Position numbers and translations under genes: made by a program
NCBI GenBank assembly: GCA_029207755.1
Contig: JARCOQ010000002.1
Location: forward strand, 55,889,172 to 55,953,171
Source of the DNA: Chamaea fasciata
Lineage: Eukaryota; Chordata; Aves; Passeriformes; Sylviidae
Direction: 5' to 3'
Length of the DNA stretch: 64,000 nt
Notes under the pieces: model-generated
Seen by the model: only the letters and a program-made list of their open reading frames with translations
What the model was told of the DNA's origin: nothing
Databases searched by the model: none
Shown here: positions 38,261 through 49,422 of the stretch, one piece after another
Numbering within the stretch: the stretch's first letter is position 1
How the letters are laid out: every line of letters starts with the position of its first letter

Positions 38261-38479
38261 TGCCTGGGACAAAGGTCCTGGGGAAAGGGCCTCTTCTGAT
38301 ATCTTTATCTCGTCCTTGGTAAAATTCCCTCCAAAGCCTCCTAATAACTGAGCAAGCTCAAGCCCCCTGAGGTGGGTGGAGGGTATTTTTACAGGGAATA
38401 TGTGGTTTCTCCTTCATATCTTAGCTGCAGAGCAAGAAATAGCATCAGGTGTGAGACTAAACCTGTTGGCCACATACAG

Positions 38480-38600
38480 TCATAAATCCATAGAACTGTG
38501 TGGGTTGATAGAGACCCCCTGTGCAATGAGCAGGGACATCCTCAGCTAGACCAGGTTGCTCAGACCCTTATCCAGCCTGAGCCTGAGAGAGTTTCAGAGG
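38480..38600 (-). mobile_element. CR1 LINE, 3' end fragment, antisense
   Basis: The plus strand reads a diverged 'cataaatccatag' end, a 'tgggttgatagagacc' block, a 'gagcagggacatcctcagct' block, an 'agaccaggttgctcaga' block and a 'ccagcctgagcctgag' block. This is the antisense order of a CR1 3' UTR. About 120 bp remain. Confidence 0.8.
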
Positions 38601-40219
38601 AAAGAAAGCAGCTCTAAGAGACTCAAAAATAATTTTCTGCAGTATTAACAGAAGTATCGTAAGCTAGCTTTTACTTAAATACTGCTTTTTCTTGTTGCAA
38701 ACCAGCATGAGAAAAACACTGTAACTGAGACAAACAGAATACCAGATTTGTTTTTAGGATGTCTCCCAGAATAGTCTTCTGTATTGAGGGAAGGACTGTT
38801 GGGTTTCTTTCTGTGAGTTATTTTGAAATTCAAGCTTGTTACCTCTGCTTCTTTTCATTGTAACTTCATCAGTACATGAAAAAATGTTTGGATTCCAGGA
38901 ATCACATTATGGAACTTTTATTTCTAGTGGATAAGGTCACTGGGCCTATCAGCACTGTTTGTGATTATAAGCTGGTGTGACACTAGTGCTGCCTCATTTA
39001 AGTGAGGTACTGTGGGCCACATTCAGGATCATCAGACCCTGCAGGATTAACAAAGGCTAACCCAGCAAACACCGTAGACATTTTTTTGTGACTTCAAGCA
39101 GCCACTGGACCAGGCTGATAAATGACACACAATAGCCTGAGTTATTGTGACTTTTTTCCATCAGTGATATAAGTTGGACCCTGGCAGCTGTGGGCTGGAG
39201 GCAGCCTGAGTTGCTCACCCTACTTTTATTGTCCCACACAGTGTGAGACAGAATAAACTCTAAAAAAACTTTGCACAGTACTGTGGTTGTACAGCCTGGC
39301 TAACCTGCTATTAATTGTGTGTTCAGCAGAACCAGCAACATCACCAGGGGCACTGGTGCCTGCCTTTCAGCAGCATGACTTGGATCTATTACACCTTTAT
39401 TTCACCAGGAGCCTCAAAGAAATTGAGAGGATCAAGGGTGAAGAAAGCATTCTAGCATGAAAGCCTAAGAATCTAATCTATCCTGAACAAGTTCTAAATT
39501 CTAGATTAAGTATCTCATCCCTTCCTTAGATTCTGTTCAGGCACACTGTTTAAAGCATAGGAAAAAGTCTGAAGATAGCCTCATGATATCTTCAGGACAA
39601 GGTCTGTTTATTCATTTCTCTTTGTACAATGTTTGGCATAACAGGACTCTTACTCCAAGACTTTGGGGCACCTGGTAGTGCAGAAGTCTGTTAGCAGTTA
39701 AGAGATGGAGTGTCTGAAGCCAGGGAATAGTTAGCCGCTGAAGCCAATCCACAGTTCTTATTCTCCATCAAATTTGGTAAATCATGCTGAACTTGGTGGA
39801 AAGTCCTCTTGGGGATTCTTGACTCATTTGAGTGACTGTGGTGCACTCCATCAAGCCATGACACGTTTATGGGCTAAACAAACCTCACTGCAGCAGTCAT
39901 GCTGCGTTTTCCATTCTATAAAATGCACTGTGCAATTTACTGTTCTCTCTTCTCCTTTCCAATTTTTGTAATCTAGAACAGCAGTAAGCACATATATTGC
40001 TTTTATGAGGGAAAGTTCTGAGAACCTGGCGACTTGCCTCGCCTCCTCATTTCTTTGTGTTGGGGAACAGGCAGGATTTTTTGCTGCAGCAAAAGAGTAG
40101 GGAGTTTTGTGCCTCTGAAATCAGCTGCAGAAGAGTACAGGACAGAGCCAGCATGTTGAGGTCCTTGGGAGAGACAGGGGATAATAAATCACCTCATTAC
40201 TTCTTGTTCCTCATTACAG
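38601..40219. other. Unique sequence, no gene recognised
   Basis: No clear element. The stretch around 39180-39300 has an AATAAA and could be LTR-like, but no ends were found. Confidence 0.4.
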
Positions 40220-40273
40220 CCAGTATCAGGAGGAATGTATCTAATCTTACTGTGTGCCACTGTTTTGACGTGG
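40220..40273 (+). CDS. Weak candidate micro-exon, 54 nt
   Basis: A pyrimidine-rich acceptor (cttcttgttcctcattacag, ending at 40219) and a moderate donor (TGG then GTGAGAG, at 40271-40280) enclose 18 codons open in phase 0. The peptide runs PVSGG then a hydrophobic MYLILLCATVLTW. A second frame is also open. This is splice-signal evidence only. Confidence 0.1.
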
Positions 40274-43200
40274 GTGAGAGAAGGGTAAATAAGGTTTAGA
40301 GCCCATTCTGTCAGCTCTATTCTTAATATCTCCTACCTAGAACACATTCTGACGTTCTTGTGGCACTGGGGTGAGAGTGTGGATTTTGGATGGATTTCAG
40401 AGGAGCAAAGAATAGAAATTGTGCCTCACATTTTGGGGGCTGGGCCATGGATGTGTGACAAAAGACACCCTGGGACTGCCTAACTAGGCATGAAATTATT
40501 TTGCATATCTGCTAGAGCTCTGCATCTCTTGGTTGTGCCTCCATTACCAGCTTATCTATTCTCCCCCTTGACACAGGAGGCCCTGTGATTGGATTTTAGT
40601 AAAGTGGATTATTTTTTCTGATTTATGTGAGCTTCTCCTTCCTCAGCTCTCCCGGACAAGCCCTGCTACCTCTAAACCACTTTCTAGTGCTCCTTTCTTT
40701 CACTGTGGTTCCTGCACTCAGTATAAACAGACAAGAGCAGACTAAGGGACCTTTCCTTGGTGCTTGTTGTAACACTGTTATCCATACAGTGAGAAGACCT
40801 GGAAGAGTCCAAGTGCTCATGGGCAGAGAGGTCAGAATACTTTTGGGAAGGACTCCTGTTTACCTGTTTGTTTTCAGTATGTAACTGAATTAGGGATTTC
40901 CTTCTCACGCAGGTGGGCTATTCCTTGACTAGTCACACTGTTTGCACTAATATTTTTTTTTCTTTATAAGAAAGAAGTTCTCTGTCTGCCTCTTACTTGT
41001 GGACTGGCGGACCTTCTGTATTAGACTTTCAGGGTAGGACTGGGACTAGATCTGCATGCCTGTCACTGAAGGGGGGCCTGGGCAATGCTGCTTTCAAATC
41101 TAATAGCATCAGCCTCTGCATCCTCACTGTCTTGTACCCTCCTCTCTGAAGCAGGTAGAAGTGGACATGGTTTGAGAAAGGGATGTGACTTCTATGTCAA
41201 ATCACAGTTAAAACTACGGGAGAATTTTCCTGTTCTTCAAACTAGGGGATAGACCACTTCGATGTTGGATGAAGATTCATCAGATGGAAAATGTTGGTGG
41301 AACAGTCACTGTTTTCCCCCAGATATACCCACAGTGACCTGGCCTTCACTGATGTCCAGCATAAAGATATGGACAATCTTCGGATGTAATACTTGAAGTG
41401 CCAATAATATTGTAGCTGTGGCACCATGGAGCCAACTGTCTACCTCACCCCTCCTCTTTTAGATAATTCTGGTAACTAAAAAAGGAAAGAAAATATTTCC
41501 TGTTTCACACACTCAAGAAACAGATGTTGCCATTGATGAGCTTAACAAAATTGCAGCAACCAAAGCCTCTGAGTCATCTGGTTCATCCCTTTAGCTCAGA
41601 ATTAGTTATAAGAATGCCTTCATTAGCTCTTTTGCCGTATAGCAAACATAGCTTCCTGTAAAAGGAAGCAGGTGGAATTTAAAAAAGTATCTGTCCATTA
41701 GCACAAAAAAGTAGAAGTCTGCAAGGCAAGGTCATGGTTTTCTGTAAAGCTTGAGAAATGTCTTCATAATGTGCTACTGAAACTATCTTGATTGTGTGAG
41801 AATCTCTCTATATTTATAGAGGTATTAATAAATACTATAAGCTGTAACAAACGTTAATGTTTAGAATGCAGACTTTGACCTTCTCAGGTAGATCTGCCTT
41901 TTTTTCCCTCTTTTTCTACAGGGAATATTACAGTCTGTGAACTGTGTTGCATAACTGATTAGATTTTATGGGTCTGTGTTATCAGGGAACAAGGTCAAAG
42001 ATTGTATCTTTGATCATCCAAATGGCTCATCTGATGATTTGCCTCAGCCAGCTCTCTCCCAAACAAGCTGCTTTGTAGGGTCCTGTTCAAGGTACTGTGG
42101 ACATTGTCCACCCTATTTGGCTTGAGGTACAGCAACTGGGCACCTGAAACTTTTCTGTTTTATTCTAGCATAGATATGGACCATGTTCAGACCACTTGTC
42201 TTTGTACCAAAGCCAGACTGAGGTGATGGCTGTTAAGACCGCCCTTCATTGTCAGGAGAACAATGAATGACTTAGAGGGGTAGAGTACAAGGATGCCAGA
42301 TCCTTTGCAACCAGCAGAAGTACAAACTCGGTGGGTTGAGAAAGGATGTCACAATCTAGCCATTATGTCCACAGTTAGCCACAGGCTACAGCAATCTGTA
42401 GCTTGCTCCATTGGCTGCAGAGGTAGCCAGAGCCCAACAGCTGGTTACAAGTTGGACTCCGTCACTCCTAACTTTAAGACCTGAATGTCTTTTAACATGC
42501 TTATCTTGCCTGTCTGTCATTACAACATGGCCAGCACCAGGCCCTGAGCCTGACAGGGGTGGCTGTGCAGCCTCCAGCCTGTGGTCAAGACAGATGATGT
42601 GCAGACATGATTTACCAGATATGACAGGAGGCCACTGTGGTGGGACAGGCAGTGCATGTGGCACAAGGTCTGCATCCAGCCTTTTGTTGAAACCAGAGAT
42701 CTTCCTGGACCCCACAACACTGTTTCTGGTTTTAAAGTGAGGCCCAGATCAAATATCCAAGTCTCTGATGTATTGATTTTGTCTGAATATTTCTGAATTG
42801 CCTCCTCTTGTTTTTGCTGAATTTACAAAACTGCAGGTAAAGTTTGTGATATATAAATGTGTTGCACAGCAGCAAGTTGAGTGATAATGCTTTAATGTAG
42901 CTTTTGTCCCTGCTTTTTATTCTGCCACATTTTCTTAGTCTTCTAAATTATCCCTTTTATCATCAGATTTTCTGCTGGCTTTGGTAAATTCAAGAAGGCC
43001 AAGTTTATAGGTTCTGTAACTTAAATCATCCATTTTCTCATTTTCTGAGTTCTGACTAAAGAGTTCCCTTCAAATTTACTCAAATCGTTATGAGTTTTTA
43101 AAATGTTTTTAATAGAAAGACTTTTCTAAAATAAAACAAAATTATTTCCTGCTGCTTCTGCTAGATTGAAACAGTTGTTTTGTTGAGGCATATTGTTTGA

Positions 43201-43667
43201 GACATATTGTTCTGTTAAATTTCTTAGTTCCAATGTACATTATTGGTTTTCATACCAATATAATGGATCTGGTTTATTGCTGTAATAGTGATGCCAGAGA
43301 GGTGTAAATTATTATGACACAGCAGGGACTAAGGTCTTGTGGATCCAATAGATTTGCATTTGTCATCAGTTTTTAGGGGAGATTTTAATTATGAGATATA
43401 TACTGGATTATCTTGGAAATTGGCAGCATGGGTTTGTATGAGGTCCTGGCCATGCTATGGAGAGTTGAGAGTTTCCTTCACTTTCATACTCCGGCTCAGG
43501 TGACGTTTTTTAGTTTCTTCACGTAGCAGCATCTTCCCTCATGATCAGTTTGCACCTCATCCTTATGATTTGGGAGCTACACTGGGACTTTACACTTGAG
43601 ACCAAGACACTGGGGAAAGAATTAAAAGGATGTTGCTGAGCACCTTGGGAACTCCTGTTTTACTCAG
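40274..43667. other. Unique sequence, no gene recognised
   Basis: No repeat or gene recognised. Overlapping frames on both strands at 42386-42740 (about 109 codons each) have no family resemblance. Mutual openness on both strands suggests a stop-poor, GC-richer patch rather than a gene. Confidence 0.4.
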
Positions 43668-43813
43668 CTGGGAAGACCTTCTCTCACCAGAGGCAAGATA
43701 TTTCCTAGTCTGTAGTTGGTATATCAGAAAGGATAGAGCCATGTTCCCACCCTGCAGCACCAGGTCCAACATGGTTTTGCTCAGAGAAGTTTTCTTGGAC
43801 CACACTACTACAG
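43668..43813 (+). CDS. Weak candidate internal exon, 146 nt, unknown gene
   Basis: The acceptor (cctgttttactcag, ending at 43667) is fair. The donor at 43811-43819 is strong (ACTACAG followed by GTAAGAA). One frame is open right through, giving WEDLLSPEARYFLVCSW and, further on, NMVLLREVFLDHTTT, and the exon would leave phase 1. The opposite strand is also open over most of this stretch, which weakens the coding case. No family recognised. Confidence 0.13.
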
Positions 43814-45429
43814 GTAAGAATAAACATTAGTATACTGTGAACACTTTATTGAAATCTATACCATGATGCCACTCAATTACTACAGTAATTAGTTCCATAT
43901 ACTGAATAGTTATAGTTATGGCTAACTGGACTCTACCAAGCAACATGTTGCAATGAAGTAGCAAAATTAAATTGCAAAGCCATTATGCTATGCTTGACAA
44001 AATTTCAGCTTGAGATTACAGTAGTATTTCTAGTTAATATTCACCTTTATAGATGCCTATTGTAGTCAGAAAGAGGGAATGTTTATTTAAGTTATTCCTT
44101 TCTGTGCAATGCATTATATTTTGGGCAACAGAAAAAAAGATAATTTTTTTTAATGTTATCCCCTTATCAGTGTCTAGCTAATAGCTAAGACTGTACTTTC
44201 CTAAAGAGCAGACCTCTGAAGATATTTGAATGGAAACTGGGGTTGGGTTGCTGCCTTGTGGACTTCTGCTTCACCTAATACTTCTTGCTCTCACAAATTC
44301 CTTGTCCCTAGGCATATGTTTCTTCCTCTCTGTAGTCATCCCCTGAGGAACCAAGACTTACAGGTGAAATATATATGATATAAGTATTTCATGGGATGGC
44401 ATGGTGGTGGAACAACACTTTATATTTTCAAAGCAGCCTTGGAGACTGTGTGTACAGAGACACAGAATGCTGCTCATTGTATACAGATTAACAGAATGCT
44501 GCTCATTGAAATGAATTTCACTGAGGAACAATTTCAAATAGTATTTTGACACTTAGATCTATTTATGAGATAGGAAAGGGATTAAACTACCAAATGTAAT
44601 CTGGTCATATCCAGATATTTTCTCTCCCACATACCTGGTTCTACTGTAGCTCTAGGTAAATACAATATTACCCTTTGTCTTCCTTGTGTGGAACTTGGTG
44701 TAAACATATCCTGTGTTATATAAACTTTCATACTGTATCATTGATGACAAAATTTGAGTACTGTTATTCAGTTGCCATGGCTGCCAAGAGATGGCTAGAT
44801 TGCAATGATAAAGGGATTTTATTTACATCCACACACGCAGCATGTTATTTGGTATCCTGGCCAAGTACACACTGGCAGAAGATGAATTTACGAAACTGGG
44901 ATTTTGTGAGTGTACTTGGCAGTGGGGGATAGAGAGTGTACTCACCTCTGAATAAGCATTTGGTCCTGAATTTGAAGTGGCCTGAAACCAGGATACAAAA
45001 TCCCTCTTTCTCTGTCCATGCAAGTGATTTGAGACCCAACGGAGATGTAACGAACAGGTCAGTGACTAGCACCGCTCGGTGGGGAGCCAGGCATCAGGTG
45101 CAACCATACAGTCTGGGTAGCAAGGCACACAAGGGAGATCCCTTTTAAGAGAGTCTTGAGCAAAGAGCAAGTCCCCTGTGGCCTGGAGTGTGAAGTCCTG
45201 TCACAAGGGAGCTCTGCCCCAGGAACAATTGGTGCAAGTCTGGCTGCACAGTCCCTGCAAGACTTGTCATCCCGTCAAGCTCTGTGGAAAGGGACAACTG
45301 CATCTTGCAGAGATGCAATTGCTGTAAACTCTTTACTGAATGGAGTTTTTGAGGAAGTTGGAAGGTGTGTTGCCAGGAGACAGGAGGTGAAAGGAGCTCT
45401 TCTAGTTCTGTGATGTCTGGGTTAATGTG
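43814..45429. other. Unique sequence with a small direct repeat
   Basis: No gene recognised. An 18-bp word, acagaatgctgctcattg, is repeated exactly at 44462-44479 and 44491-44508, a local tandem duplication of 29-bp period. Frames at 45145-45444 are open on both strands without family resemblance. Confidence 0.45.
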
Positions 45430-46070
45430 GACACTGTACCTCACTAGATAGTCATTGCAAGTTTTAATTAATAGTTAGGGCATTTAAATATTTGCACATG
45501 GGTAGTTTTAAATTTTGAATAAATTAATCAGTTCAGCTTTGGGGCTTGAGCTTAACATGGTATTTCCAAGTGCAACTGAAAGCTGGAAGGATAGTTTCCG
45601 GTTTTGGTTAGAGATAAATCTAATTGCAAAGGAATGGCTGACTTTCAGACACAGGACTCTATTACAAGCCATCTGAGAGTAGGAATTGGGCTAAATGAGC
45701 CTGATATAATGATTTATTTACAGCAACTCTGTTACTTTTAGCAATCTATTATAATTGTGTAGACAGAAACTTCATTATCCCTTCACGTCTCCGTGATCCC
45801 TGCAAGGACTGGGAGCTACAGAGTAAAACCACAGGAAGGGGAGCACACAGGCTTCATCCTGCAAGGCACTGAGCAAACAGCACCCCTTACCAGGCTGAAT
45901 AGTTCACACAATTTCCCTCTGTGAGTTATTCAAGCTGATTGAATGAATGATTGAATTTATTGTGTTTAGTGTCTAATAAGGCAAGCTAGTTAATTTCTTC
46001 TGGATAATTAGAATAAATCTCTAATTGAATCAAAGTCAATGTGAGTAAATATTTTTATTAGGTTGTTAAT
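45430..46070. promoter_or_regulatory. Possible conserved non-coding element, homeobox-motif rich
   Basis: AT-rich block without repeats, carrying many TAATTA/ATTAAT-type cores: near 45464 (ttttaattaatag), 45523 (aaattaatcag), 45989 (gttaattt), 46005 (gataattag) and 46022 (taattgaat). A run of similar ttgaatga words lies at 45940-45958. The density suggests regulatory DNA; conservation was not testable. Confidence 0.2.
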
Positions 46071-48355
46071 ATGTTGCTTGAATGTGCTCCTGCACACGTT
46101 CCTAGCTGTCTTAGTTCGGGGCAAGGGGGTGGGTTTAGCAAACACAAAATTAATTGAACTTGTAAGAATTTCTTTATTCTTTTTGAAAATTATTTATTAT
46201 TTAATTTAAACCAGATGGGTCTCTTCTTTGGCTCAAGCCTACATATTTTTTGAGAGAAGTAGGTCAGGGGGGTTGAGAGGATAGTGGAATAATAGTATAT
46301 CATACCCTATTTTTGCCTTCAAAACTAAGATTGCACTTTCCAAGTCAAAGGCTTCCCTCAGGAAACTCAATTTTCCTCTGAAAAACAGCGTAGATGGAAC
46401 CTTTATGATTAACTGTAGTTAGGCCAGTAAAGTTTGCAGAAAAACTGCCATCTAGGGCAACCCTTATATATGTTTCTTTCATAGTTCAACAACAGCAGCA
46501 AGGAAAGACATCACCGGTGCTGGTTTTGTGTTGCTTAAGTGCTGCACTTCTGCCAGGAGCATCTGTAGCCCATCCTCTGCTTTCTCTCTTTCTCTGGGAA
46601 GCAGTCCATTGAGGGCACATCCTAAACCTGAAAGAAGGTTTGAAAGCTGTCCTAAGAGTAGGGTTCCTTTGCATTTTTCAAGAGCATTAGTTAGGCTGAT
46701 GTGTTTTGCAAGAAGTCCAAACACAGAGTAAGACCACAGATGCCCTAGGGCTGGAGAAGTTGGATGAAGAATCTTATTTGTTTCCTGCTTGTTTCAGATA
46801 GGAACTTGGTTTTTAAGTTGTTGTTAAAGAGATGAAAGTTCTCCAGAGAAAGGAGGAGCAGAATAGCCTGTTAACTCATTTATGTATCTGCCAGGCTGAA
46901 GTAGACATAATGACACACATGGAAGACTCTGAAATGGGAGCAAATATGCTGAAGTACTTCTACAGGTGTAGCTGTTTGGGAGAGCAGAGAGAAAGTAAAA
47001 ACACAGGAAAATTATCTCAAGTCATTTTCCTTCAAAAAGAAATAAAGCTGCTCAGCAAAATTCTCAGAATGTTAGCAGAGTTAAATATTTCAGGTGTGAG
47101 CCATGTAGTGATGCTTTTCATCCCACATTAAAGTCTGGGAACCTGAAAAAGTATTCTGGCTTCGGACGCCTCATTACATCAGGTGTGTCTTTAAAAATCA
47201 CAGTCTAAATCATTGCCATGGACAGATGGGAACAGTTTTATGCTGTTTTTTGTAACAGCCCATTTCTGGACTGTTCCTATCACAAATCTGTCTTTTCTCC
47301 TATCACTCATTTCAACACACAGGTCAAAACAACAACCTGGATTCTTTTTTGTTGGTGATGTTTTGTAAGAAAGAACACATTTAAATGATTGACATGGAGA
47401 ATACCACGTTAAGGACTTAATATACATTAATTCCTGGATGTTCACAGGACTAAAGAAAACAATACAGGTTTATATCACTTCAATTTTATATCCAACAGAA
47501 ATAGAGACTCCAGCTGAAAGTGATGGCTGGAGAGAAGCTAGCAGATGAAAATAATTCTGCTGTGAGATGAAGACACATGCAGTCCATTGCTGCTGTCCCA
47601 GTCACAAGGCCACGTACCCCTAAAAGTGCTGAAGAGCTTGTTCAGGAGAAGCATCCAGAAGCAAATGAAAGTTGGCTCAACCACAGACACAGCAGCTCTG
47701 GTTAAAGCAGCAGAAGGTTGTAAATTTGACTGGCCTTTGCCAAGAGTGAATGATGGAGTATGAAGGTACCATTCACAGTTAAAAGCTGGGGCTGCTGAGC
47801 TTTCTGTTGGCAGTCAGAGTCCTGGTGCTGTGGCCCTACTCCTGAGATCAGTGAAAGCAGCAGCATCCCCCTATGCACCAGAAACATTATCTGTCCCTGT
47901 TGGACAGATAACTCTGCTGGGAAGGGCACAGAGGGCTCATATGCATAAGCTCCCAGAGGTTCTCCCAGCCCCTGCGTCTGTGTGTGTGGTGACTGCACAG
48001 CCCATAAGCCTCCCCTCATCACCCACTCCAGCGCCAGCTTCATCCTCCAGGCTGAGATTCCTTTAGGTTATTGGCTCTCACACTGTTGCCAGCAGGCACT
48101 TTCCCAGTGAGTTCTGCCACTGGAAGCTGAGCTTGGATCGGTGGCACTGTTTCCCTCACAGGTTTGCTGTCATAAAGCTTCATGGTGCTGTGGAGATAGT
48201 ACTTCTGCCCTTGCCTTAGGACCTGTCACAGAAAGGCTGCACAGAGCAATTTGTGAACAATAGGGCTGAATTTGCATCTGATTCAGAAGTAATTTCACAT
48301 ACCTTTGAAAGAGTTTGTTCTTTTTTTTTTATTTATTTCCTCTGTTTTCTTGCAG
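46071..48355. other. Unique sequence, no gene recognised
   Basis: No element recognised. A 99-codon frame at 46832-47131 (+) starts at ATG and lacks recognisable domains. Frames at 47702-48066 are open on both strands. Confidence 0.4.
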
Positions 48356-48386
48356 GGGATTTTATTAAATGAAGCATGGAATAAAA
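48356..48386 (+). CDS. Weak candidate micro-exon, 31 nt
   Basis: A T-rich tract of about 45 bases ending ttcttgcag (48355) is an excellent acceptor, and AAAA followed by GTAAGGA (48387) is a good donor. The only open frame reads GILLNEAWNK and leaves phase 1. An exon this short is hard to judge, and it is listed because both splice sites are strong. Confidence 0.12.
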
Positions 48387-49397
48387 GTAAGGAAGAAAAC
48401 CATAGACTGAGAGATACATTGGAATGTTTTAACCATTTAAGACCACTAAGAGCATGCTTTCATGTTGCAACCCTTGTTTGAGACCCCCTTTGTCACCTCC
48501 AAAAGGGTTGGTGCTTTTGAGTGGCAGATGGCAACAGCCTGATAAACAGCAGCTCAAAGACTCAACGTGTCATGACATGCCAGTGCAGCTCTTCACTTTC
48601 TGGGGACTAAGAGTCCAAGGATGGGGAGGAAAGGGAGCAGTAAAGTATTTTTGCCAATTTTTATTAATGTTAGTAAAGCTGATGATTCCTTAAATTCAGT
48701 TGTTGAGTGCCGACAGGGAAGCACAGTAATGACTGAGTCTTTGCTGCCTTACGCTAATCAGGCATAGAAGCTTGGGAAGTGCACACCAGATTTATAAATA
48801 TTCTGCTAGTCTTGAACACTGAGCATAAGTGGCAAAGATGCAAAAAGGAAGAGAAGAATACTGAACTACACCAATAAAATCCTCCAGCTGGAAAAGTCCA
48901 AAGAATGTGTAGAGATTTCTTGGAGTCAGAAATGAGTTTCTGAAAAGATGCACCAGGAGTAGTGAGATAAGATAATGAAAGGATGAGCCTGTGTCCATTT
49001 TTACCTCCTTTAAAAAAAAATAAAAAGACAAGTGTATTAGGGAGGGAAGAAGGGCCTGGTGAAAGGGGAAAAGGGCACAGGCCAACCTGCATCTACTATG
49101 CTGCATAACACAGCCTCACTGGACTTGGAGTCACAATGGCTCCATGAGATCCCCACTGGCACCCTTCCCAGTCACATCCATTGCATGGGCAAGGACCCAG
49201 AAATCAATCTTTCTGTGTCTCCTGCAATCCATCTGTGTCCCCTTCCCTCAAAGCTCCTCTTCCATCATCTGACTTGTCTTTCCATCTTGCACTCAGCTTT
49301 TCAGCCATCTTGAGACTGACTGTGCTGCAGCCAAAAGGCTGAGATTTCAGGAGCCATCCACAGCTAGCTGTCCAGACTGGGAAAAATCTGTAAAAAG
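48387..49397. other. Unique sequence, no gene recognised
   Basis: No element recognised. Two overlapping minus-strand frames (about 105-112 codons, 49106 to 48754) have no family resemblance. Confidence 0.4.
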
Positions 49398-49422
49398 GAG
49401 AGAGAGAGAGAGAGAGAGAGAG
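49398..49422. repeat. (GA)12 microsatellite
   Basis: About twelve GA units, giving Leu-Ser repeats in the minus-strand frames that cross it. Confidence 0.95.

Larger units (their letters stand above)
37863..38354 (+). mobile_element. Candidate solo LTR of an endogenous retrovirus
   Basis: About 490 bp with the arrangement of a retroviral long terminal repeat. The ends are TGCT...AGCA, a 4-bp inverted repeat with TG/CA termini. A 5-bp direct repeat AGCTC lies immediately outside both ends (37858-37862 and 38355-38359), as expected for a target-site duplication. Inside, in transcription order, are an inverted CCAAT box (attgg, 38160), a TATA-like ctatacaa (38199) and AATAAA (38255), spaced as in a U3-R-U5 layout, with about 95 bp after the polyadenylation signal as U5. 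No internal viral gene or second LTR was seen nearby, so it would be a solo LTR left by recombination. The family was not recognised, and the ends and repeat were picked by eye. Confidence 0.45.

Noticed and set aside
39020..39320. Second possible LTR-like stretch with AATAAA
   Set aside because: No identifiable ends or duplicated flanks.
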